Part shown: in pieces, positions 24,601 through 33,062 of the stretch
Layout: each line of letters opens with the position of its first letter
Numbering within the stretch: the stretch's first letter is position 1
From: Fragilaria radians
Taxonomy: Eukaryota; Bacillariophyta; Fragilariophyceae; Fragilariales; Fragilariaceae
NCBI GenBank assembly: GCA_900642245.1
Contig: CAAAJI010000005.1
Location: 695,258 to 759,257 of the forward strand
Direction: 5' to 3'
Length of the DNA stretch: 64,000 bases
Notes under the pieces: generated by a model
Database searches by the model: none
The model's input: only the letters and a program-made list of their open reading frames with translations
What the model was told of the DNA's origin: nothing
Translations under genes and position numbers: made by a program

Positions 24601-25300
24601 ACACTCAAGTTATGTATACTCTTGGGGGAAAATGACATACCCTTGAGTTAAATTCATTAAGAAAANNNNNNNNNNNNNNNNNNNNCTCCAATAGGTATAT
24701 AAGACTAAGAGATGTGTGGGCGTACCGATACTGGAGACATCCAAGTTTTTGTATTTACTCATCTAAAACTATAATAGGACACATAAGCAACCATTCTTTC
24801 TATACCTTCCACAAATTCAATAAGACATAGTCATATGTGAATTTAGTGATGCCTTAGTATTGCCTATAAATGAAGACGCTCATTTAATATCTTTTCAGAA
24901 CCGTCATATCAAGACTGTAGGAATAAATAATAAAGATTCCTAAGTAACAAGCAGGAATCTATCAAGATTCACGATAGACAAATCTAAGTCATGAATCTAA
25001 AGTCACGTAAGCCTGGAGGCTAAGTGCTGAATCTAACACGTAAGCCAAAGAGGCTATGTGGTCAATAGAACGCATTGACAAAAAGTTCACAAGAGATGTA
25101 ATTTAAAGTAACTTTATTAGGTCATAACTTACAATTTGTATAAACTCTTAGAGCAGCTGAGAGCTGCTTAGAGCAGATACCGGAAGCTGCTATTAAGTTC
25201 TTGCGAAACAAATATACAATGTCAACATCACCTACAGCATCGTACTAAGGAATATCCGTTGACTTCAAGGTGTCTTTGACTTCAAGGACTTGATGGTTCT
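24601..25300. repeat. Possible LTR debris flanking the gypsy fragment, with gap
   Basis: Directly follows the gypsy integrase tail. It includes the 20-N gap, nested short repeats (CACGTAAGCC twice, TTAGAGCAG twice, GACTTCAAGG twice) and a TATA-like GTATAAACTC. These fit a degraded 3' LTR, but no second LTR copy is in the window to prove it. Confidence 0.35.
24666..24685. other. Assembly gap (20 N)
   Basis: Twenty consecutive undetermined bases. The true size may differ. It lies in retroelement sequence, a usual cause of assembly breaks. Confidence 0.99.
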
Positions 25301-26470
25301 TAATGGATCTTTACTCACTTGGTAATGTAACCCTTGATTTACCTCTGTATATTACCGTAGATGATGTAGCGCGGATATCGATCACCATCAAGCTTAGTCT
25401 AATAGCCTGGAATCAGGGGGATATATCCATGCTCCAAAGGATGATAAAGGATGGCACTTCCAGAAACAATGTGGCAGGGAGTTGAACCTTTAGTATTGCT
25501 TAGCCAAGAAACCTTTCTTGGGCCGATTTCTGTCGTTTTTCTCTATAGTTTTTCGGTTCCTTCGTTCCATTAGATAAATAAGTAGCCATCTCAGCTATGG
25601 CTAACCTTTTTAAATGGTTTAACAGCTCCGCAATTGAAGTTGAAACCTATTCTACTTCATTATTACCCCTTTAATGATTTATGACTCACTGTGCTGAAAA
25701 GTCATTTCCCTTTGGTTTCCTCTTCTAGATTCATTATTGCACATTCTTTTTGATCCAGGTCTTTGTCATTCCCTAATCTTAACCTTGTCTTATTTAGGAG
25801 TCCATCTTTGCGATGTACAACCAACTCTGCTACACTTAGAAATGATGGCTTAAGGCTTATTTTCCTTGGAGACAAATACGCTAATACTGTAAAATATCGA
25901 GAAACTCATAGAATGGAGGGACTGAAAGAATTAGAGTACGCAATGATTTTAGGAGCTCTTTTCCGCAGAGCTGTTCATAGCTTCACTATGCACAGCTCAT
26001 TTCGATTATCCATTTTCCTTTAAGGTTGTATTTTTGAAACTTAAAAAAACTTGTTGGTAACCCTCTAGGCATATCCTTTTAAATGCTTATGGACATAGAT
26101 ATGTGACCGTTTATACTGTCAAATTCAAATATTTCCTTTTGCCCCGGTTTTATAGATTGCATATATTTCATTTAAAGTGCAATCTTCTTAAAGGCTTCTT
26201 TAACTTAATACTCCTCAAGTTCCAAAACCACAATATTTATGGTGTAGGAAGTTGAGGCTTTTAGTGCTTTATTTTGATGTGACTCAGACAGTAACTTGCA
26301 AAATGGATCGTATACGGATACATCCTATTTCACCACTTTGATGTGACATCAAGAAACAAACTTCCCATTTTTCTGGACCACAAATACAACAGACCAACTA
26401 CAGACGGCAAAGATATACTTTACTTGTGATCACATTTTGCGACAAAAAAAATATTACTTTCACATCATCG
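25301..26470. other. Intergenic, no gene seen
   Basis: AT-rich sequence before the NTF2-like gene. The open frames at 25303-25485 and 25763-26023 have no recognisable content. Confidence 0.45.
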
Positions 26471-27478
26471 ATGAGAACAGTCCAGAAGACTCAATATTCA
26501 GTACGCCGCTTTGCACTTCAGTCTCTTTTCGGGAGACAAGTGAGACATCATCTTTCACATGGAGGAAGTCCCCCAGTGAAATCCACTCCCCAAAATGGAC
26601 CTCGAGATTTCGTTCCAATTGGACTTGAAGCTGCTCAATGTAGCAACAACATACTAAGGCTGATTGAATCATCCCATGGATGGGCTTCTTCGGCTTTGGA
26701 TACATCTTACACTTCGTGGCACCCTCGAGGCTTAATCTGGAGGCATATCGAAGATTTCGGGTGGACTGCAATTCCCGCTCATTCTGATTTGGATAATCGA
26801 ACGAGCAAACCAGTCCGCTCTAGGAATGTAACGACACCTCGCCTCCTGTCAATATCACTATTGGACGATAGAACATCGCTTGTTAAGCTCATAGGATCGG
26901 ATGGGGCCAAACGATACTTGAATCTTCTTCGCTTTGACCCTGATTTAGGCAACAGTGCAAAAGTTTCAAATGACGGGTGGTTAATTCTTCGAGAAATAGT
27001 AGTGCCAAATGAAACCACGAAAAAGGCATCCAAAGATATTTTTGGATCACTCAATCAAACTATTCAGACGTATCTTGATGTCGAGCACGGCGGAGGTCCG
27101 ATTTCTAGGGCAAAGGCAGAAGACATTTTCTCTCCAAATGCATCTTTGATTGCAGTTGGAAATCTATCTCATGATGAAGTGCCCACCCACTGGACAGCAC
27201 CATCAGGCTCGCTTCTGGAGATCCCGCTTTCAACTTATCTTGAAGGCGTGGAAACTCAACATCCGCATTCATCAACTTGCCGTACCCACGATGCCGTACT
27301 CTCTCTCGACGTTTCAGGGTTGGCAGCTGTAGCAACGGTCCGCGTAGGCAATGGAGCACAAACTCAGGTATTTGACGACATTCTTCTCCTTGGGAAGAAG
27401 GATGACAAGGACGATGAGAGCTCAGGTGGCTGGCGTATTTTATCCAAGATATTTTCCTCAAAAAGTTGGCCAACTTAA
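26471..27478 (+). CDS. Organelle-targeted NTF2-like/lumazine-binding-type protein
   Basis: Single exon, 335 residues from the ATG at 26471; the open frame extends 15 codons upstream without another ATG. The first 32 residues are basic, rich in Arg, Ser, Gln and His, and lack acidic residues, as in mitochondrial transit peptides. The C-terminal half (about 195-335) has the pattern of SnoaL/lumazine-binding NTF2-like folds: IQTYLDVEHGG, an IFSPNASLIAVG strand, PLSTYLEGVE, HDAVLSLDVSGLAAVATVRV and GGWRILSKIFS. The middle part (about 120-185: SISLLDDRTSLVKLIGSD, then YLNLLRFDPD, DGWLILREIV) resembles the final strands of a second such domain, suggesting tandem domains. The reaction and ligand are unknown. 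Confidence 0.68.
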   Translation: MRTVQKTQYSVRRFALQSLFGRQVRHHLSHGGSPPVKSTPQNGPRDFVPIGLEAAQCSNNILRLIESSHGWASSALDTSYTSWHPRGLIWRHIEDFGWTAIPAHSDLDNRTSKPVRSRNVTTPRLLSISLLDDRTSLVKLIGSDGAKRYLNLLRFDPDLGNSAKVSNDGWLILREIVVPNETTKKASKDIFGSLNQTIQTYLDVEHGGGPISRAKAEDIFSPNASLIAVGNLSHDEVPTHWTAPSGSLLEIPLSTYLEGVETQHPHSSTCRTHDAVLSLDVSGLAAVATVRVGNGAQTQVFDDILLLGKKDDKDDESSGGWRILSKIFSSKSWPT

Positions 27479-28008
27479 CTTCCTAATGAGTTACACTCCG
27501 TTTGGAAACGGCACCTCAATTGTCATTCTAACGTATTAAGTTAATCCTCTAGTCTGAATAAATTAAGCTTTTATAACTGCAAGAATCTAAAGATGCATTA
27601 GTATTGTCAATAGATTTTGCTGCTGTCATGGACAATAATGAAGGATTTCAAGAACAAAAGGATTACGCAATGATTGAGAGACAAAATCTAAATTAGCAAC
27701 AACAGTTCAATTTAGGTTTGCTTCAACATACGTGTCTTAGAAAATGGATTGCAAGCTCACGATTGCCCTAATGAAGGGTTCCAAAACATATGAAAATCTA
27801 TCCCTTTTGTTCTACACCAAGAGTCTCATCAGTGACGAAACCAATGATTGTGGGATTGATTAAAGAAGGATACCAAAGTGAGGGATGCCGGTATTCCATG
27901 GCTAGACTTAAATTTATTAGTGCTTAAATACAAAAGATTAATATCAATCCAATCAAACAAAGAATAAACTTACAGAGAATGAAATGGGATTTTTGGTAAT
28001 CTGGAAGT

Positions 28009-28024
28009 GGGGGGGGGGGGGGGG
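28009..28024. repeat. Poly-G run, 16 bases
   Basis: Uninterrupted G tract in AT-rich DNA. The length may be affected by sequencing slippage. Confidence 0.9.
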
Positions 28025-28392
28025 AAGGCACGATGGTTTTTGATTATGTTGCTTATTTTATGGTCCATGGCACACACAAACTTTTGAAAAATAAGCCAAT
28101 AGTCTAAGAAAGTGAGAAATTTACTCAAAATGAGTACCTATCAGACTCCCTATTGCGTTTGTGCACTACTGTTTAGTGTACGGGATCAATTCATTGAAAG
28201 AATATTCAGTAATTTATGACTTCTCAGTAAGAGTCTTTGATATTGCATTTTTCAAATTCCAATATATTTCATATTTCAGTCTCCTGAAATTGTTCTGGAG
28301 CTCAATTCAAGATAAACTAGTAACATGGGCTGATAGTTGCCTATTGGATTAGTGCCATCTTTATTGCTAACAAAACCTTCTAGACATTTCAA

Positions 28393-28411
28393 ATATATAT
28401 ATATATATATT
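28393..28411. repeat. (AT)n microsatellite
   Basis: Nine AT dinucleotides plus a T in the spacer upstream of the plastid repeat protein. Confidence 0.9.
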
Positions 28412-28901
28412 CGAAAGTCATGCCTACAAAAATAGCTCTCTCAATAATCATAAAAATCAACACTAAGAAAGTTAACTTGAATCTAGTCATCAATTTGTCA
28501 TGATCAAGCTGCAGGATATTCAAATTGCCGTCAACGTTATCATTCATGATTTCAATGTTGGAGCGACCAAGTTTCTTCTCATCAATCCCTCTTTTTCTCC
28601 TTTCAATTTTAGCATAGCTCTTACTTGCTATTTTGATTTTTTTTTCAAACCAATTTCTTGGGTTTTCTTTATTTCTTCAAGTCTAGGTGTTCAAAGAACG
28701 GCAAGAAATCTGGATCGGAAGTTTGATTCCGTCGGTCGCCCGTTTGATGTGTGTTTTTCATGTAACCTTTTTGATAGCGCATACGTTATCCATCCATTGG
28801 AAATCTAAGTGCAACCTTCAAACAAACTTGGGGGGAACAGATAGTGAAAGAATTCGATTCAACTTTGATACTTTTGGTAACTGTTTCTCGTGAAAGTCAT
28901 A

Positions 28902-30277
28902 ATGTTTCGTTGGATTGGTACCATTTCATTGTTCTGGTGGTGCTTACACCTAGATCCGTCCCATGGTTTCGTGCCAGTTTCCTATCTGCTGCGTAGTTCT
29001 TCACGATTGTCTCCATACTTCGCCATGAAGTCATCGGAAGAAGCAGCAATTAAGGCTTTTACTGAATATATGGTTCGTGCTCACGAGGAAAAATTACGTG
29101 CAGTACGACTTGTGGAAGAGGCTAAAGATGCTGAGATTCAGGTGCGTCAAGAAGCAGGGGGAAAGAATCTCTGTCTCTTTGTGAATATTCGATCTGTTTC
29201 GCTTGTTTTAGTGCCCTGGTGGATTGATATCTAACGAAATTTTAAAAAAAACAGGCTTTACAGACACAATTGGCTTTGTTGATGGCTCAGAAAGAGGAAA
29301 AATCAAATATTCCATCGGCAAATTCAAGTTTTAAACCCAAAGTTGTTCGAGAGACAGGATCGTTGGAAGAGTTACAACAAAAATTAGGTACCTATCAACA
29401 ATTCATGTCCAAATACATCGTAGAAGCTCAAGAAGCAAAATTACGTGCTGCCGAAGAAGCAAGAATATCCATTACTCAAAAGTATGAAGGACTTATAACT
29501 GAGCTCTCCAAAAGTACAGTTGTATCCGTTGACGAGAGTCCAAAAGTTGTTGCAGAATCAGCAACCGATGTTGTCACAACTCCTCTTACACTTTACGAAA
29601 AGCGTAATGCCAATGTACAAGCCGCTGCGGCAGCAGGTCAAAGTCGTTGGGGAGATGCTGAAGTGAATCGCATAGCCTCGTATTCGACATCACCGAAAAC
29701 GAAGGCCTTGGCAAATCCCTCATTGTATGAACAACGAAATGCACGTTTGACGCTAACCAATCGTTGGGGTATTGCTGAAATAGAGCGTGTCATGTCTCCT
29801 TCCGGTTTGGGTTATACTCCCCCTCTATCGCCTACATTGCCTCCTGCCGAACCAGCTTCCTTAGCACCACCTGTGTCTTCTATCGTTGCCTCATTGGATA
29901 ATGTACCTGCGGAAGTGAGTCTTGCTGATCATGGTATGCGGAATGATGGAGGTGTAGGAGGATTATCATTAGCTGAACGAGTTGTGGGTGGAGCATTGGC
30001 TCTAGAATTGTTTGATCCATCTTCGTCGTCATCATCATCATTACAATCGTTGTATCAACGACGTTGTGTCAAAGTTGCACAAACTCCTACTCAACAATCT
30101 CGATGGGGACCAATGGAGCAGGCCAAGGCATTGGAAAGTATTGGTACCAGTACTCCAGCTATAGATCCAGACGTTGTAATGATGGCTGATCATGGACTTC
30201 GGGCTGATGGAGGTGTGGGTGGTCCGACTCTTGCCGATCGGGTGAATCTAGGTGCCAGATTGATGGGTATGAAATGA
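28902..30277 (+). CDS. Plastid-targeted repeat protein with RWG motifs, function unknown
   Basis: Exons 28902-29141 and 29255-30277 (phase 0 intron of 113 bp, donor GTGCGT, acceptor AAAAAACAG) give 420 residues. The start is the first ATG; a GTG lies four codons upstream. Residues 1-22 look like a signal peptide, followed by SHG-FVPV, matching the rule that stramenopile plastid transit peptides begin with Phe. Three internal repeat types are visible. First, two coiled-coil-like helices (about 49-80 and 121-155) share E.KLRA...EEA. Second, three modules LYE(K/Q)RN...RWG..E occur with RWG near 211, 250 and 363. Third, two copies of ADHG(M/L)R.DGGVGG lie near 304-316 and 391-403, each followed by LA(E/D)RV. 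Pro/Ser-rich linkers join them. No enzyme family was recognised. It converges on the next gene. Confidence 0.8.
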
Positions 30278-30367
30278 AAATTTTGTTTGTACCTTTTAGG
30301 CTGTGATATTTCGAGGATAAAAATATAGCATTATTTTAAAAGTTAATTTCATAGCTCCATCATGTAC

Positions 30368-30922
30368 TCACTTTGTTGAATCGGCATAAAATTCCGTACC
30401 ATAGGTTTGTTTTAATTGCTCAAAGAAGACTGCAGCATCATCGGTATAGTCTGCTAGAATGAACGAACACATCGTCACTTCGTCGGCATTACTGAAACGG
30501 ATAATTCTTAGAACCTTATCCGTCACGTTACGTTCGACTATTGCAATCTTATGAATCTGTTGGATCCGAATATGGAATTCAAAGCTTTTATCATCATTTG
30601 CCATCGTGAGTAAGGTTTCACCAGTTGTGGGTGATTTATTCACTTGAAGGGAACTTCCCAATGTCTGTGTGGATTCCAATATTGCACCATTCCCCACCAC
30701 AATGGTACGGAATGGATATCCCGATGTATGGACTTGCTCTAGAAATTGGTATACATTTCTAGGTTCCAATACTTCTATGTCACTACTATCAGAATCAGAC
30801 CGCAACAAGGAAATGGATGATGATAATGGCGATGAGGATACTAGATGCCAAGGTAGAGGAAAGAATGCTTTCACGATTACTATTTGAAGGAGAAGCAAGA
30901 ATACAAGTTTCATCATTCGCAT
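30368..30922 (-). CDS. Plastid-targeted protein with ChuX/HemS-like heme-utilisation fold
   Basis: 184 residues from the ATG at 30922; an in-frame GTG lies six codons upstream. The N-terminus is a strong signal peptide (KLVFLLLLQIVIVKA) followed by FFPLP, a Phe-led transit motif, so import into the complex plastid or periplastid space is likely. The mature part matches the second half of ChuX/HutX/HemS proteins: a FHIRIQQIHKIAIVER strand (like ..I.AIFLVER), then VLRIIRFSNADEVTMCSFIL and a FFEQLKQTYG helix. In bacteria this fold binds or degrades heme. Here that is inferred from pattern only, and no heme ligand can be named. It converges on the RWG-repeat gene and diverges from the PAF-acetylhydrolase gene across 168 bases. 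Confidence 0.6.
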   Translation of the reverse strand: MRMMKLVFLLLLQIVIVKAFFPLPWHLVSSSPLSSSISLLRSDSDSSDIEVLEPRNVYQFLEQVHTSGYPFRTIVVGNGAILESTQTLGSSLQVNKSPTTGETLLTMANDDKSFEFHIRIQQIHKIAIVERNVTDKVLRIIRFSNADEVTMCSFILADYTDDAAVFFEQLKQTYGTEFYADSTK

Positions 30923-30968
30923 GCAATATGACACTTTCACATTGGAAGGTATAAACGACGAAGTGCAG

Positions 30969-31033
30969 ACGTCAGTTGATTCAAAATTATGTCAAGAAAA
31001 CAGAGATAAACATCTACTGTTGCGATTACGTCA
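30969..31033. promoter_or_regulatory. Two ACGTCA (CRE/bZIP-type) motifs in a bidirectional promoter
   Basis: ACGTCA occurs at 30969-30974 and 31028-31033 in the 168-base spacer between two divergent genes. In Phaeodactylum this hexamer (CCRE2) with its relatives mediates CO2/cAMP-responsive control through a bZIP factor. Two copies in so short a spacer are suggestive, but hexamers arise by chance. Confidence 0.35.
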
Positions 31034-31090
31034 TAGTACAATTTTTTTCGTTTGTAGTCATTATCTTCATCTTTTTCCACCAATTTTGTC

Positions 31091-32671
31091 ATGTTCATCT
31101 TTGGAGGGCTTCATGTTATAAGTTCACAAGTAGCTTGGGATACTTTCGCGATACTTACCCTTGCTTGGTGTATCTCTACCAAGTTAAGTCATCAAAATGC
31201 TAGAACACTACTAATTCTCCCAATCCCAATAATAGGATGGACTTTATCAGCCTGGACGAAACGATGGACAATCACTTTTCCAATGATACCAATTTTGATA
31301 TTACAGCTATGTCGTCGCATAACCTTCATACAAAGACGCCATTGGTTGTCTACTTGTGTAGCATTGATCTCCACAATTTTCTTGATAATTTCCGTGGTTC
31401 TTTGCATTGCCTTTCCTCCCTTAAGTCCCCCCATCGTTTCCGGTCCTTATCATGTGGGTGCCGTGGATTTATACCTTCCTGTGGAACATAAAGAATTGAA
31501 TTCTGCATTGACAGTTAGAATACTCTACCCAACGATCTCTGATTCTCATGATTCCAAGAAGAACCGCCGCCGCCTTCCCTACCTAAAGCCAGCATTAGCC
31601 TCCGAATACTTAAAACAATCCATACAAACTGCCGCCCCAAAACCTCTCGATAGTTGGTTCTGGTTCCTAGATAATTGGAAGCTAATCTACCTAGATGTTA
31701 TCGAGAATGCCATGCCATATCAAGGAAAAGAATTTCCCATCCTTATCTTTTCTCATGGGTTGGGAGGGTCTGCAGCATTGTATAGCTACATCACACGATC
31801 TATGGCTGCAAATGGATACATCGTTCTTGCCGTTGATCATACGGATGGTAGTAATCCTGTTATAGTTCAGAAAAACGGTACAGTCGTAACATTGAACTCA
31901 AGTCCCATTCAAGATCTCTGGGCTCAAAAGAAATTTGTAAAGTATGCCAACTTTCGACGCCGACAAACAAACCTACGAGCCTTAGAACTTGAGGCTGCAA
32001 CGGAAGTCCTACGGTCTCTCAATTCACATAATATTCCTGAGCTGGCTACTCGTGGAATATCTTTTGTGGGTTGTCTTGATCTCAACCAAATATATGTCAT
32101 GGGACATTCCTTTGGAGGTGCATCAGCCCTGACTGTGGCATTCCGACGTCCGGATCTCTACCGAGCCGTCCTTGCGCACGAACCTGTCGTAGATTGGACA
32201 CCAGATGACGTAAGGGAGCAACTTCTGCCCCAAAATTCCATAGAATCTTATCCAAATATATGCTCAGCTGGGACGGGAGGAATCAAACTAGTAAATTCAT
32301 CGTCTGAACAAAAGATAACAACTACATACCTCGATGTGCCTTGCCTTTTCTTATTTTCAGAAGAATGGAAATTTAAACGATGGGGCTTTACAGAATGTTT
32401 TCAACAAATGTTTAACAATGGCCTATTGGGGCATCACGGAAATCTATCCATCATCCAAGGCATGCACCACAACGAGTTTAGCGACATGTGTATGTTGACT
32501 CCCCTTTGGCTTGCTCGTGCTTTGAATGTCACAGGAAGAAGAAATCCTATTGACACAATGGAAGAAGTTGTACAAAAATCGTTCTCCTTCCTCAGCTTTG
32601 TCCAAAACTCTCTTCCGATGCGTAATGATGCACAAGAGCTGGACGAAAAGCTAAGATGGGAAGAATTGTGA
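31091..32671 (+). CDS. PAF-acetylhydrolase-like membrane serine hydrolase
   Basis: 526 residues, single exon, ATG at 31091. Several hydrophobic segments in the first about 110 residues anchor it in a membrane. The rest is an alpha/beta hydrolase of the platelet-activating-factor acetylhydrolase (Lp-PLA2) family. The oxyanion-side motif FSHGLGGSAALYS followed by MAANGYIVLAVDHTDGS is typical. The nucleophile elbow GHSFGG puts the catalytic serine at 340, and the GMHHNEFSD motif supplies the catalytic histidine (459, or 460). The family cleaves short or oxidised sn-2 acyl chains from phospholipids, so a role in membrane lipid repair or oxylipin release is plausible. The hydrophobic N-terminal extension differs from secreted animal Lp-PLA2. 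The 5' end faces the ChuX-like gene. Confidence 0.85.
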   Translation: MFIFGGLHVISSQVAWDTFAILTLAWCISTKLSHQNARTLLILPIPIIGWTLSAWTKRWTITFPMIPILILQLCRRITFIQRRHWLSTCVALISTIFLIISVVLCIAFPPLSPPIVSGPYHVGAVDLYLPVEHKELNSALTVRILYPTISDSHDSKKNRRRLPYLKPALASEYLKQSIQTAAPKPLDSWFWFLDNWKLIYLDVIENAMPYQGKEFPILIFSHGLGGSAALYSYITRSMAANGYIVLAVDHTDGSNPVIVQKNGTVVTLNSSPIQDLWAQKKFVKYANFRRRQTNLRALELEAATEVLRSLNSHNIPELATRGISFVGCLDLNQIYVMGHSFGGASALTVAFRRPDLYRAVLAHEPVVDWTPDDVREQLLPQNSIESYPNICSAGTGGIKLVNSSSEQKITTTYLDVPCLFLFSEEWKFKRWGFTECFQQMFNNGLLGHHGNLSIIQGMHHNEFSDMCMLTPLWLARALNVTGRRNPIDTMEEVVQKSFSFLSFVQNSLPMRNDAQELDEKLRWEEL

Positions 32672-33062
32672 ATGAAAAAAAATTCTATTAAAATCGAAAA
32701 AAATGTGGGATAATTACAAAGCATCATATATACTTTGCTATGTGCATCTGTCCGAAGTTAACTACTTTTTGAGAATAACTTTTACTTACAAAGTTTCCAT
32801 TCATTCCTTAGGGATAAGGCATCGTCGTCATCCGAATTCTAGTTCAATCTACACCTAATTATAGATGTGATTGAAATTAAGAAATTATTTTCTCCTTTCC
32901 TGGCTTCACCTTTTCAGGCGTATTCACTCTGCGGAAAAGCACCCAATCTTGTTTCTTTACCAACACCCCGATCTTAATGAAAATCGATTAAGTGAAACCT
33001 AACTAATTTTAGTTTTGTAATTTATGCGTGGAAGATTTTTCATTTTGATGTACTTATTCCTC
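32672..33062. other. Convergent spacer
   Basis: 391 bases between the 3' ends of the PAF-acetylhydrolase-like gene and COG5. It contains 3' UTR sequence only, as far as I can see. Confidence 0.5.

Larger units (their letters stand above)
27479..28901. other. Intergenic, simple repeats only
   Basis: AT-rich spacer with a 16-base poly-G run and a TA microsatellite (both listed). The open frames near 28500-28890 overlap the presumed 5' UTR of the next gene and show no protein-like features. Confidence 0.5.
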
